DNA of 64,000 nucleotides from Todiramphus chloris collaris (GCA_025345505.1 JANVCC010000018.1:8586998-8650997); one strand, 5' to 3'; counted from the stretch's first letter, positions 26,882 to 41,279 are shown. Notes: generated from the letters alone by a model not told the origin. Made by a program: numbers and translations.

Positions 26882-27051
26882 ACACAGATATTAAGGAACT
26901 AGAGGATGTTTTTGGACTTAACGGACAAGTAGAACATAAGCTGAACTTCCTCAAAAAGAATGTATCAAAAGATATAAAGCTGGTACTGATTGCTCATTCT
27001 ATTGGTTGCTACATCACACTGGAGATGATGAAGCGAGCATCAGAACTTCAG
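26882..27051 (+). CDS. LDAH: LDAH internal coding exon with nucleophile elbow (AHSIG)
   Basis: This 170-base exon completes a split Asp codon (G|AC) and ends in phase 0 at CAG|GTACAT. It reads DTDIKELEDVFGLNGQVEHK, then LNFLKKNVSKDIKLVLIAHSIGCY and TLEMMKRASELQ. Human LDAH has DIYGLNGQIEHKL, then KLVLIGHSIGSY and LQMLKR, so orthology is clear. The Ser of A-H-S-I-G is the expected catalytic nucleophile, placed after the hydrophobic strand LVLI and before the helix YITLEMM, as in all alpha/beta hydrolases. The first motif position is Ala (codon GCT) instead of the usual Gly. Alanine there is known in some active lipases, so loss of activity need not follow. Asp and His of the triad lie in later exons, outside the window. 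The acceptor TTCTATGTTTCAG is strong. Confidence 0.95.
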
Positions 27052-30000
27052 GTACATTAACCTTATAGAATGGGAGTTGCAGTATTAGCAAAGCAGTGCA
27101 CGTGCTTAATCTATGCCTCGTGTCATGTCTTTCCTGTGGAAGCTATATTCTGCTATACACATACTTTCAATCCTAGTTCTCATTAAAATGAAAGAATAAC
27201 ATTAATGAGTAATCCTAATAACGTGTAATAAAGCAGTTTGATGTAAAATAAAATTCTTACTCTGAATGTGGACCTTTAAATGCCCTTGTAATATAAATGA
27301 TTAATAATAGTGATAAATATATTTAGGACTTTGTTCTCATCTTTAAATACTTTAAAACAGATCACTGGATATTTGGATATTTGGCTATTTGGCTATTCTG
27401 TTACTACACCAAAAATTAAGATTGGTCAAGATTTTAATAGCAGCTTCTTATCTCAAGGCAAGCAGATTGCTGGCTATATATGTGTAAAAGTATGGAAACT
27501 ATTAGCAATATAAATTGTGATGAGTACTACAGTGAAGGACACTGTTTTTAAAATGTAATACATATGCATATATCATTGCTTCTGCAGCACAGTCTTGATT
27601 TACGTAGCTCGGTGAGACTTAAGACGTGTCACTGCATCTTCTTGTGCATCTGAACATTTTCCTTTGTTACTTTGAAACAATAAGAAAGCTGAGGCAGGAC
27701 TGTGTCCTTGCAACTCTGGACACAGCAAAGTGTTAGTGCTCAGTGATAACTCACTCTGCTAGCAGATGATGAATGAAACTGAATTTTTATTCTTAAGAGT
27801 TTCTCTCTTGCTAAATCATCGCCTCTTCCTTTACATTATAAAATCTTCAGTGGAATGAAGTGCTGTGTTAGTGTAAAGTCTGTGTTTAATATATGCATGA
27901 GTAGGTTCTTCCACTTCTTCATAATCATTTCCACCGCACGTCTAACATTTTACTTCCTTTAAAGGAAACTGCAGCTAAAAATGTGAAACATGAGGTTAAC
28001 CTGTTATATTTCCACTGGCATATTTCACTTTGTGATTATAAGCAAGGGCACTTTTTTAAGCGATCTTTGATTACTGTTTTATCTTTTCAAGAGACAGTGT
28101 TCTAGAAAATATCATATGCAGCAGTTTATTCAAAAACAGCAACTTTTCTTTGGTCGACATCTGTACAGTCTTTATTACACAAATGATTTTATATGGTTTC
28201 AATTAAACCATGAATTGTTGAGTAATTTTTTTACACCTGGCTCGCTGGATGTTGGCAGCGCGCTATTCATCAATGTTTTGAAATGTAGGTATCTTTGGGA
28301 CGCTCTTAGACTGCATGGTGCACTGTGTGCATGAGGTTAATACATGACAAGCTACATTTAAGATGCATTTAACAATAGAAAATATTTGTGTAAGCCAGAG
28401 TGTTGTGCAACCTTTGTCCCTTTGCCAAAAATAAGTTAACTGTTAGGTTTTATAACATATGAAGTGTGATAATAAGAAACTTGTGTTTCCATCTCTCCCT
28501 TTATTTTTACTGGCATATTTGATTCCCACAAGATTTTGAGCACATATGTGTATTTTAGTAGCTAGATCATTTTATTTTATTTTTGTGTAGTTCTTATGTG
28601 ATATTCTTTTATTACTTGAGTTTTTTTGGGTTTGGTCTTAAATTCTCTGCTTTAAGAGCCTTTGATTGCTTGCAGTTTATTATTCTGAGCTAGAGGTGTT
28701 GTATTTATTGTTCAAATATTTCAGTAAACATTTATATTTGGAGTTTATGTTTAGCAGATTTGATTCTTGTTACCCAATTTAAAGCCCTTTCATAATCTAA
28801 CTAAATATAAACTAGATTGTGCTTCTCTCATACAACGATGAGAGAACCTGATGGACTTGAGCTAGCATGCGTAAAAAGGAGAAAGTACTATGTCCTTGTC
28901 TCTCCTTGGTTGCTCTTCAGCTGTCGGGTTTGTATGCTGCTAATTCCTTGGGCCCTTCTGCTCTTCACGTTGATGGGTTTTTTTCCTTAAACTTCTGTGA
29001 AGTACTGCTTTCTTGTTTCATGAAAAGAGAAACGAAACAGGAGTTGACGGTTTACCCCAGGATAAATTCAGTTTTGGACCCCATCCCTACTTTCCTATCA
29101 ACTCTCAGGGAGGATTCCGATACGTTTCTTCAGGAGACCCCTTAAAGACAAGCTTGGTCCTAGGTTGATGGCTGATGAGTGTGATTAGTAGAGAAAGGCC
29201 ACACTGGTTACATCCATACTTGTAACCAAGTGGGGCTGCTGCTGCACTGATTTGAGTACTGGGCCAGCCACACAATGATGTTACTGGACTAGTCATTCAG
29301 CAGCTTTTTGGCCAAAAGCAGCCAGCAGCTTCCAGACAACACCCATGCATGGTTCTGGGCTTGGCAGAGTCCCAGGACCATTCCCAGTGGTTAGTTTGGA
29401 TACAAACATCCTGGTTTGAGGCTGGGGGGACGTTCAGCCAGGTGGACACAGACCATCCTATGCTGTCCTGTTCAATGGCAGGACCAGGGAACAGAGAATA
29501 GTTCCTGGGTGGTATGTCTGCTGGTACACACGTAACTGTGAACACTTCTCAGTTGTCACGGTGATCATCACATCTTAACAACATTCCCCTTATTGTGGGA
29601 AACGGAGCATCCAGAGCTTGTCAGGCTGCTAAAAAATATTGACACTGAGATAGAAAAATGCAATAATGTACAGCTTATTTGGTACTTGGTTTTAACCTCA
29701 TAATCTTCTTTGTTCTTCATTCAGCCAGCAGAACTTAAAAATTATTTTCTCAGTTGTTGGAGCTTGAGCCTGTCTCTTAAATATGCTGCATCCTCCAGGC
29801 ATTCTCTTCTAAAATACAGATCCTTACTTGGAGGATTTCCGTGTGCTTTGCTGTGTTTCCGAAAGCACTCTGTCTGGTCATTAATTTAATCAAAAGATCG
29901 ACACATGTCCTTGCTGATGAAATTCAATCTGTTATAGCATTAGTCTTTCATTTGCAATGCTTTTGAAATGACAGCACCTTTGTGGTAGTAAATTAACATG

Positions 30001-30339
30001 AAGTAGTGAGTGAAACTGTCATACAGTATAAGCATTGCACTTCCTCTAAAACTCCTTGAGGAGGAAAGAGTTTAAAACCTCTGAGTATGCATCGGTTTAA
30101 GCAGATAAAATTTCTGTAATATATAATTCAAAAGCATACATTGCTACCGTAAATCAGTGGTGTGAAAGAGTACTGGTTATTGCTAGAATTTGGTTGATTT
30201 CATAAACAGTATGTAGCAAAGAAAAGTTTGAGTAGTGTGTAAAACAAGTTCATACCTTGGAAACCCTGTCACACCGTTTCTGTGCACACGTTCGAGTGTC
30301 CGTTGTCCCCTTCCTCCACTCTGTTCTCTTCCAAACAGA

Positions 30340-30625
30340 AGTCTGTTGGTCTGTAGTGATAGCACAAGGGGTAATGGTTTGGAACTGGAAGGGAGTAAAT
30401 TTAGATTGGAAATAAGAAGGAAATTCTTCACCCTGAGGATGGTGAGACAAGTGAATAGGTTGGCCAGGGAAGTTGTGGATACTCCATCACTAGTTGTGTT
30501 CAAATCCAGGTTGGATGGGGCCTTGAGCAACCTGGTCTAGTGGGAGGTGTCCCTGCCATGACTGGGGGGCTGGAACTAGATGGTCTTTTAAGGTCCTTAC
30601 CAACCCAAACCATTCTGTGACTTTC
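30340..30625 (+). mobile_element. CR1 LINE 3' fragment (sense)
   Basis: About 285 bases of CR1 3' end in the LDAH sense direction. The coding remnant reads SDSTRGNGLELEGSKFRLEI, then FFTLRMVRQVNRLAREVVDTP and FKSRLDGALSNL, the typical last residues of the CR1 ORF2 protein. The 3' UTR follows with a GGTGTCCCTGCC phrase, AACTAGATGGTCTTTTAAGGTC and CCAACCCAAACCATTCTGTGAC. There is no RT catalytic part. The 5' edge is approximate. Confidence 0.88.
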
Positions 30626-32260
30626 CAAGAATTCTGATGACCATTAACAAAATAACATAGTCACATTTAATGATTCGACAAGTTTACACAGTAGCATAAC
30701 CAATTTTTCATGTTTTTTGTCTGTATATAAATTTAATTCATGTCTTTCACTTGAGGAGCTACAACTTGTTCAGAATCTGGTAGCTCAGAAGGTTTCTTCA
30801 GGGTGTCTCTTTCTTCATAAACTGGTACTGACTTCCACCCTTTAGGAGGCTGCCCGCTAACCGAGCTTTCTTGAGTTAAGCATTTCTTCATTGCTGACTA
30901 TTCTAAATTATTTTATGATGTGTAAAGTGTTGGTGCTGTTCTTTCCCTTTTGTACCTAAATTAAACATGCCTAGCAGGAGGTACTGGGCATTTTTAGTTA
31001 ACCTTTTGAATTACTGAAATTGGCTATATATCCCTGCTGTTGGTTTTCTGTCTGTTTAGCCAGTTTCTAATCCACAGCAAAAAATGTTCCTCTTACCCAT
31101 TATTAGTATTAGTGGTCACAGGGATTGAATGACTTCAGTGGGAAGCATTAACCTTGGAGTTTTTTGAATATAGTAATTTTAGAAGATGCTTTTATATGTG
31201 CATTGCAGTTTTAGTTCTTCTCTTCTAAATTTTTCAAAATACTTATTTAAAAAGTGAAAGAACTTGCATCCATAAAACGCTATTGTTACTTCTGCCGTTA
31301 GAAAAAGTCATATATTTTATCATTATTGTTTAAATTTAGCAGCTAATAGATTGTTCTTCTATTATTCCAAAGTTTGTATTGTTGCATTGTTAGCAATGTG
31401 GGGTCTTTGCTCTCACTTTTAGAGTGACATATGTAGTCCCGATTTTGTGGTTTCACACTTGAACCAAAAGGCCACGTTCCATCTGTTGTGAACAGCTTGT
31501 TTGGAAACATTGATGGCCTACAGGTACAGAACAGAATAACAGATGTCACAACTCTGTTAGCTGTTTGTTTGTTTTTTTCTTCCTTCCTATTGTTTAGAAA
31601 TCTCCTTCTTCCTGATTACCTGCAGCCCTTTAAAACACATCTTAGTGGGAGAAGAGATCTCTGCCTACGGCCCTTCTAAGGCATTGATTAGGATTTGAAA
31701 TTTCAGAAACACTCTTTGCCATCCCTTGGCCAGGGAATTCCTTTTTTTCAGTTACATATATATATAAATAGTTTGGTTTAAAATAAGCTTTACTAAAACA
31801 ATAAGAAATGGCAATAGATAATTTTCATTGCATTGTTTCTTTGTATGCAACATAAAATGCAATAAGTAATTAGAGAGGAAATACTATCCAAAAATACATT
31901 TTTTTACAGTAAGACACGTTATGAAGTTTAAAGCAAATTAGCTCTTCCTGAATAAATCTTGTAAACTGCTTTGATTCTAAGCCAAATGCCTTTTTTCTGA
32001 TATAGCTTAATCTATTTTCAAAAAATCTTAAGATAATCATTTTGAATGTATTCTGGATTTTTTCTGGACAAGAGTGTTCTCATATGAAGTTATTCAGGGA
32101 TTTTTCTGTGTTTAGATGTTCTTTACTCAGGCTTTAATTTACCAGGCCTGTTGGTCAACATCATTTGTGTAAGTTACCAAAGCTTTTCCAAAGTTTACTG
32201 GCAGACGTGATTCTCTTTTTGAAATACAGTTTCCCAAAGATAGAAGCTTCAAATCAGTGT

Positions 32261-32263
<3 letters not shown>

Positions 32264-32298
<35 letters not shown>
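32264..32298 (+). repeat. T homopolymer (35)
   Basis: Thirty-five uninterrupted T flanked by CCC on both sides. It could be the poly(A) end of a minus-strand retrocopy, but the neighbouring bases at 32299 onward show no recognised sequence. The true length may vary between individuals or be misassembled. Confidence 0.92.
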
Positions 32299-35200
32299 CC
32301 CTAAGAGATGAACTGGACAAGGTGAGAATTTTACATTGCCGCTGTTGGCAAATGCATAATTTACCATCATAGCAAAAAGATCCCACCTGCTAAATGTGGT
32401 GGTTTTCACGTCTCTTTGTGTGATGAGAATAATTACTTATGGGGAGGAAGGAAGGAGTATGTCAGTTGTTTTGTAATGGTTTGAAATCTCACTTGGACAA
32501 CCACTAGATTCTTTCAGTGCTGCCTTTCTGCCTCAAATCAACTTGTTTCTTTTGTCCCTGGTTAACACTTAGCTCTTTTCTGTTGAAGTACTTTGAAAGC
32601 TTCCTCTGACTTTAGTGTAAGTAGAATTAGGCCAGAAGAGAGAGAAACGTGTCAGAATTCCTCTGCTGCGTGATTTATTGCGATACAGAATGCATTGCAG
32701 TGACCCTTTATGTAAACAATTTAGTTTCAGTTGTGTTGAAAGGTTGATTATGAATTTGGGAAGCACTTTCATAACGTTAGGAAAGTGAAAAGTCACCATG
32801 TTTTTAAATATAGGTATTTCTACAAGAAAACAAAATTCTTTAGTCTAGAATTACTGGAAATCCACAGAGATTAAAAGAGGTAGATTTTTTTAACAGTACA
32901 GGAACTACCAAGCCTGTCTGACCTTTACGATAATAAGGGAATCTTTTCAGCAGCATGAATGGATGAGGGAAAGACTGTATGAAGTCAGTGACATTTGTTC
33001 TCTTTCTGTTTTGCTGAGATTAGAACCTATATATGTAATCCAAGACTGGTGACATCGTTGTTGCAGAAAATATTTTCTGAAATGACACTCATTTTGCAGG
33101 TTCTGAGGTCCTTAGAAGCTGTAGTACATTTTGGAAGTAGAAAGAGAGTGAAAATATAAACATACCTGAGATGAAGAGGAATATAAATATTTAATTCACT
33201 TTTGCAAGTTTTATTTAACATAATAGCATCTGATTCAAATGTTGATTACCTATATTAGATGTCACAATACTTTAAACAAAGCCACTTTACATAGCTGTTG
33301 TCCAGGTACATTTGCTTCTGGTGATCTCACTGACAGCTATAAAGTTTAAAATATATTTAGTGAAGAAATGTATTTTTTACCACCTTGAACTCTTTCTTAA
33401 ATATAAGTAAGCTTATCTCAGCTGCTTTGAAGAGTACAGTGAGACTACATAAAACGGAGAAATATCCACAAGATTTCTGAAGAGAGATGATGTCTTCTCT
33501 CATGTAGAGGATTATCCTTAGAGTAACACAAACCAAGTGACAACATTTGGAAAATTATTGTACAAGAAAAAAATAGATGGCTGTACTTAGATACACGAGT
33601 ATCATGTAAAGAGAGCTGCAAATTTCTAGGCCGCAATATAAAATTAAACTGAGTCTGATGTATTTTTCTTCTGCTTCAGTCCGTTCATCTGGGTAAATTA
33701 AATGCATATTCAATTAAAAGCAAACAGTGATAAACACCCACCTTCAACCCTGTTAACAAAAAAAGAAAGACTAATACAGTTTTAATCATGAGTCTAAGTT
33801 CAGCTGCCTTAAGTGAGGCATGTTAATTGGACTTTATGGATATTTTAAATTGGTCACTGACTATTTCTATAATATGTATATTTCTGGCAGTTTTCTCTAT
33901 CAGTTCTTGATAGATAGCAAGACTTTGGGAACGTATACAAGGAGGTATGTGTGGTCTAAGACAACAATTAAACTAAAATTTGGTTTAGGTTACAGTATAC
34001 ACATTGCAGAGTCTGCATAATCCACCTTGCAACAGATGACAAAGTTCTGAGGGGTGATGCTTGAGGCAGTATCAGGAAATGTAGTGGAATGGCCAGTAAA
34101 GCACTACGAACTTGGTGCCTATGCAGACATTATGCAGCTCTCTTATTTGGAAAAAGCGGGAAGCAATGCTGATGATTTATTAAACCTGACCAAATAACAT
34201 AAATAAGATACTATATCATTGAATCATCAAGAAAGTCTCTATATTTGTGGAGAGATTTTATTTTTTAAAAAAACGCAGAAAAATAGAAACAATCCTCATA
34301 TGTAAACCTTCAACAGATAAAAAACCGTCTCTCTTTGGAGTGGGAGGCTGCAAAGCAAAGAGCAATAGTGGATGAGTTCATGGCAAACAAAAATTTGTTA
34401 AAGAGATACTGACTTTTGACCGAGACACTCATAAAAGGCCACCAGCCTGAATTTAAAATCTCAGCAGAACTTCAGAATGCCCTTGGTGAAAGGCAAACTG
34501 TGGAATGGGGTTGAGAGCGTCAGCTCACCCAAGAGACCACTAGCAACCATTATTTTCACTGGCTTGTTGACAGACTGCAATCCTAATGGTCCCAGTCATA
34601 CTCTTTTCTACCCCTCCCCAACAAAAAAAACCCATCCAGATTTAAAAAACTTTAGCTGTAAGAAAATTTAGCAGTGAAAAGGCAGATGGAGTTTTTTGTG
34701 TAACTTTCATGGAATGTCACCTTTGTGAGAAGGAACAGGCGCTGTCTGGGTTGCCATGTGCTACATACATCTGCTTGAAACTACTTTTCACAGAAAAACA
34801 GTCCACCTTGTAACATAGAGGGCAAAACAATGTGGAATATCTCAAGGATACCAAAAAAAAAATATTTGGAAACATGTGATGAGAAATAAGCTGTTGAAGG
34901 TGATACATCTTCAGATGTAAAATGCCTATGGGTAAATTAAACAGGGACATTTTTTGTCTTTTCTTTCAGCAGGGAGAGACACACATCTTTCTCCAAAAGA
35001 AGAATATAAAACTGGCTTGAAGCCAAAGTGGCATGATCTGTTATCAGCAAATAGATAAAACTATTAGGAAAGGAAATGTGATCAAGAAATTGAGAATAGT
35101 CTCCAGTCATGCTGTGAAGATACCAGACCATTATTGCTTTGTGTTTGTCTGACTTTCTGTTTTCTGCTTTCTTAAGTAGAGAAATTAGCTTTTAATCATA

Positions 35201-36013
35201 CATTGCATAGTCTGTTACTTGTGTCATCTTCTGAGTCTTATGTTGACCAAATACATTGTGGTCAACAGCCTGCTAGTTAACAATCCAGTTTCCTCTAAAA
35301 TGAGATAACAGCATTTATGCTTTTATGTTGCTCTCCCCTAAAAAAAAAGAGAGGGATAAAAAGTGAAAGATTTCCAGAAGGCTTTCCTTTATATATCAGT
35401 CCTGTCTGTAATCCAGAGATGTTCTTGCTTGTAAGTGTAGAAGTAGTAAGCAAGAAACACTGAAAGATAAGACTCAAGCTATCGACATAAGATGATAAAA
35501 TTCTGGATTTTTTGGCAACACAGAACTTTAGGATTACTAACATGTAAAATTAGCAAAGTTTCATATTAGGAAGGCTTGCCTGTTGAACTGCACCCTTTTC
35601 AAGATCTTCTGTGTCACTGCTGTTGAGACCTTAAACTTCTAACCCCAAACCTAGAGTTTAGCAAGGAAGCATGAATGGAAGCGTTGGGTGAGGCTTATGG
35701 TTCTTGTCAGACAACTTGGCCATAGTTCATGCCTGATTACCTGGTCCTAAGAAAGCTTTTTGAAATTAACCTTGGTTTGGATTGCTTTGTTTTCTTCTGC
35801 TAACTGGTATTTCATGGGTTGTTTCTGCTATATTGTGTCAGTATACCCTGGAACAGCTCATGTGAGCCGAGCTGTACTGTCAATATGTGAAAGAGTGTAG
35901 CTGAACTGTGGATTTGCTTGGCTGAGTTAAGCATCTGACCAAAAAGTGTCAGTATAGAAACTCAGTTTAGAAAACAAAAAGCTTAAACATTACAGTATGA
36001 CAGTCTTAAGAAT

Positions 36014-36025
36014 GGGGGGGGGGGG
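36014..36025 (+). repeat. G homopolymer (12)
   Basis: Twelve G in AT-rich intron, followed by AGGAAG. No associated element seen. Confidence 0.9.
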
Positions 36026-36304
36026 AGGAAGATATACATTAAATTAAAACCCCCTCATTTTTAAATCTGCTCTTTTTGTATCTACCAAATACAGAGCAAC
36101 AGCAATACACTGCCACTTGTTCTGAGCATTTGATTTCTGAATGTCTCTACTAAAAGCAGAGATATGGAAAAGATAAGGTACAGTAAGTATTAAGTCTCTG
36201 TTTTGCCTTCTAGAAGACTTCTGAAATATATATATAAAACTCATTCTTAATACTGTCTTATATGTATTTTGAAGACAAATTATGCATTTCTGAGCAGTGC
36301 TGCT

Positions 36305-36342
36305 ATGTGTATATGTAGGATATATATGTACATGTATACACA
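36305..36342 (+). repeat. Imperfect TA/TG simple sequence
   Basis: Alternating purine-pyrimidine stretch with TATGTGTATATGTAGGATAT and TGTACATGTATACA. Low-complexity microsatellite-like sequence. Confidence 0.6.
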
Positions 36343-39300
36343 GCACACCCTCTGTGGCTTTTGAAGTGGGTGAATCAGGTAGATATCACCTGCTTAGTCC
36401 TAGAACTTTATGGGAAATACCTGGTCACGTATAATTCAGTCCTGTATTGAGTCAAGAAAACTTACGGTCCATAAATGTTAAAGAACAAATGAGACTGGTA
36501 AATAGGATAGTGATAATTAAAAGCACAAGCATGAATAATTAAAATTGCTGCCTGGTGCAATGTCAAGACAGACTTGACAAAACCAGCACTGGTTTACCTG
36601 TCAGGATGCAATTTCTGAACATATTGTAACATTGATCACATTTTTAAAAGTTAGGATTCCAAGTCAATACTAGCATTGTGCCAAGATTGGCTTGTTTGGA
36701 GCATAAGGCTGTGATAATGTGTTGTGAGGAAAAACTAATTTCCAAGACTTTCTGAGGATAATCTTATTTTTTTGTAACATCCACTGAAACTTCAACTTTT
36801 GACACCTTGTTTATTGTGTTTGATTTACTGCTCAATTGAATATCGAAACAATATGAAACCCAAGGTTTTGCTCTGTGATGATTCAAAGGAGGAATACGTA
36901 AGAACAATAATTTTGATTTAAAGAGACAAGCTTTTTAATAACATTGTGTTTATTTCACTAATACTGAAACATCTGATTTCTTTTCTGATATATGAAGTCA
37001 GAATTTAAACAAACCTATAGATTTTTTTTCCCTAGGAAGTTAAAAGACATTAAAGTAGCCAAATGTACAAACAGAAAAAAAAAGAAGAAAAATAAACTGA
37101 AAAGTGAAATCTGTGATCATTCATCAAGAATCCAAAGTAAAACATGAGAATGAAGAAGAGGAAATGAAGGACTAAAAATAAAAAGATGGCTAGAATAGTA
37201 AATGGCAGCATAACAGGATTTATTAAGTACTGTGGATTTTTACAGATTTGTTCATAAAATCTTACTATTTTGAATCTCCAAAAATTTGGATTCATATTGT
37301 AATAACTAACTGAAATTCTATGAAAATGAGGCAATCAAAAGTGAATTTCAAAACCAATTGGGATTTATAGCATATGCTTTCAAAAGAGGTCAACACCCTT
37401 TTGAAAGCCAGACTTCCCAAAGAACTTTTTATACTGGGTGGTGAGATCTTTTGAAATTCTGTCTGCAGATGTGTATGCATAGCTCTTGAAAATCTGAGAC
37501 TCATCTCTTTGGAGAGTTGAACCAAATGATCAAAATTCAGTATCAAGATACGTTGCACATGGCTTGAATTGATTTTTTTCTACTGCAGTTAATATGGTTT
37601 TACAGAAGACAACAGGGCCAGAAATCAGCAGCTTTCTTGATAATTTAAAGTGGAGTACAGAAAAGCGGGGAGCAGTTAATTAGAGCATTAAAGAATTGTT
37701 CATGAAAGGAGCATGTGAAGGAACATAGTGGAGTTTTTGAACGTAGACTTCGTGAACACATAGTTAAACTTTAGAGCACGGCTGTAACTTTAGTAGCCAA
37801 TACCAGTTCCTAGAAGCTCTATATTAAAATGTAATTTCACTGGCAATCCTGCGCCCTCATCTAAGAAGTTGAGCTGCTTTGTCAGCTCTTGTCTCTCGTT
37901 GTATGTGATCCAGGTACTCAAGCAGTGAGGAGGGACTTGACTTGGATCTTCAAGTTAGAAGAGCTTACTGAGAATAGGCAGTGTTGTAATGAAAAATATT
38001 TCCTGATCTGCCATATTATTTGTTTATTCCCCATGGTTTACGGTGTGGTCCAGGGATGCTTACTTTAGAGGCTAGAGTGGAAAAATGTATTCCTCTGCAT
38101 TAGCTTCTGCACTGAGAATGGTGTGTCCTGTTTGAAAGGTTCACTGCAGGAGTGAAAGGAATCAGAAACCTTATACAAAACAGCTTGGATTGCACATTCA
38201 CTGCGTTTCTGGCATTTCTAATACACTGTTGAATTAAGTTCACATAAATACTGCAGAATTCTTTTTTTCCCATGTCTTTTAGTATTTCTTTGATAACCGA
38301 TTATTTTAGAGGAATTTTTGCCAGTGCCACAGTGGATCTTTTCAGGTACACAAGCATGTGTTGAGTGACTGTAAACCTATGTTTAGACATCTAAATCAAG
38401 CCCTAGATTTCTTCTTAAGAATCATCCTCTGTGCTCTTAACAACTGAGGCTATCTTCAAAACTGAATGTAATGGAAGTCCACTTCCTTTTCCATTTATTT
38501 CAATATATAAATATTTAAATGCTTTATTTCTATTGTTTCCATACAAGTCTACTTAACTGTGACATTTGGGAAAAAAAATTATTTGGAGTTTGCCCTTTCA
38601 GGTGGAATTCAGTGTTAAGTATATACATAAGTGAAAGTCCAGGAGCCACAAATGTATTTAATAGTAATGTGTTACCCTTGGAGTCCTGTAAAAAAGTTCA
38701 ATTAATGTTAATGAATATATGCTTCTAATAACTTCGTTACAACAATTCTAGTCGCTGGAAAACTAAGAACATTCCACTTCATTTCAAATTCCAAAACAAA
38801 GCATATAAGGAGTAGAATTCACTGAGTCCTAATTTTTTCTTAAAAATAATAAATTTCTGCTCCTCTATTTTAAAACAGCAGTATGACTACTGTGAGTGTA
38901 TTTCACTGAAATGAAGGGTACAAATCCGGATCTCAATAACTATAATTTGAATTGTGACCTTTAATGGCAGCTGACAGAGTTCAGACTTTTTATCTGGCAT
39001 TGGCAATTGAAATGTATTCTCCAAATTCTTGTTCTCAGTTGCACTAAAACCCTTCCTACTCGATGACTAGTTTTATTTGCGTGATAAATTAGATATGATA
39101 ATTTTGCTATTTTAGCAGATTCCTGCCTATATTCCATTTGTCAGAATAATTAAGGCTGGGAGCAGTCTGTAGTATTGCAAAGGAAGGAATTTTGTATTTT
39201 TCCCTTATTATTTAAAATGCTTACAGTTCTGGAAAAGTCAATGCAAGGATGGAAAAAAACAAGCTGACTGAGAGAATTCCTCATTCCCTACTCTCTTTTT

Positions 39301-41279
39301 CTCTTCTTCTGATATCCTGACAAGACTTAGGGATATAAGTTCTATCTTGAACCTCACTTACTCCTTGTTTCTTTTCCTTCTTTGACAAAAATACAAAGAT
39401 GTATTCCATTTCTTATCAGTGTTTACTTCTTGGCTCACTCATCTTCTGTTCTTCACTGGTATCACAAGTTAGGACTTGTTCTGCTCTTCTTCCTCCAGAG
39501 TACGTCATTAAATAAGCCACATAAAATGGCTAAAATGTTAATGGACTGAACTCCTTCCAACATCAAGCATCAGCTCAGCTTTCCATCTACTAACCGTTGT
39601 AGCCAAGGAGGGCTATGGGCTTGGATTGTCTGGATGCCCTTTCAAGGACTGACTTCAGTGAGTGGTGAAATACACCCCTTTCAAATGTCTTAAGTGGAGC
39701 GCTTAAAAATAGAAGCCCAAGGATCCTAAGGCACTGATGGAAAATCATGGCCTTCCCATTTCATCAGCAAAATGAGATTATAATTGTAAGACTGGCTTCT
39801 CATTCACCTTATTCAGCCACTTTCCCTTAAACTGAATGGATTGTCTTTGAGATTTGTTGGAAGGTATGGCTGTGCATTGGTGACTGTGAAAGCTGTTGGT
39901 TCAAGACAACAGGAAATCTGGTTCTTAATAGTTTCTTTTTGTTGAGCCATCTCCACTTTAAGGGCATATTACTGATTCATGGTAAGTGTCCCAGATCATA
40001 TCTACGAGGATCACATTTATCAGTCCATGTACTATAAGAGTACCTGTGGATGCAATGCGGTGATCTCATGGGAGTGCTACACTGAAAAAATATCCCACCC
40101 TGTACTTCCAAAACGAAAATGGAAAGAATTTCTTCTGGAAAGTGGCAGCTGCGTTCTGACATTCATGTAATAGGAGCAACTGAAAGCTTTATGGTGTGTA
40201 ACTGTGACACTGCATTCCAACATAAGCTTCTCCCTGCCCTTCTTCCAACCAATAAAGTATTCTTCCTCTCTTTTCACTCTCACCCCTCCTAATCTTCTTC
40301 TGTTTATACGCTTTAATCATAATAGCAACAAATCCATCCCCGTCGGTATTATCACACCGTTGCAAAGTTTGGCCGTCTCCTTTGGCACTTCCCTTGTAGA
40401 TGGAATGATATTGCCCACTTTGATGGGGCTTAATTCTCTATGTAAAATACTGCTCTGTCAATGAATATTTTCTCTATTAAACTATTTTCAGTCCAACAAT
40501 AAGATACAGATTTTTGGGAGAACAGTTTTCTCATTATTACCTTAACCCATAAAAAGGCTTTTTTGGTTTTTGTTTTGGTTATTTTTTTTTCCAAACATTT
40601 TGGTCAAGTCTTCAGTTACCCAAATATTTGTAGTACAGAGTAATTTGCATTTCAGCCCTGTGAGACTTGTAAATGTAATGAACGGTCTGTGTGTTTAATA
40701 TTTTTTTATATTTTTAATAATTTGCAAATAGTTCAGTATGTAGTGCTGACCTGTTGAGAAATAGTTTGCAGTGTCTGTAGAGAGCACTTCTGAGTTTTGG
40801 TCTTTTGTATGTTTAGCAGAATTCTGGGCTTCATCTGGAAAAATTCTAGGAGTATTTCTTACTGGAAAATATTTCAAGTAATGTGAAACAACAGATAAAT
40901 TTTTCCTGTGCCATGACCCACTTGTAAGGTGAGGTATGGATGGTCCCTCTCCTGTTGCCATTAAACAGGTTTCAGCACTGGAAGTCAGATATTACAGAAG
41001 ATACTGACAACTGCTCGAAAGGTGTCATTTGAAAGCGTATTGATCTCAAAGGCAATTGTCAAACATCTCAATTTACTTCTCAAAGAGGCTGTTTTGTAAC
41101 TGCCATTGTGTTTTACCACAGCCATGGTCTTCATATGTCTGTCCAAGAATAGGTAAGAGAATCTTGGTCTCTAGAGCTGGGAATATTGTGTCTGGTGAGA
41201 TCTACATTGACTGTAGACCGTCCTATTTAATAACTGAAAATAATGAATTCTTTAATCAGAATTTATTCATGGAGCAGAA

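Noticed and set aside
30183-30540. Overlapping 115-codon minus and 101-codon plus frames
   Set aside because: The plus frame is CR1 ORF2 end. The minus frame is its shadow.
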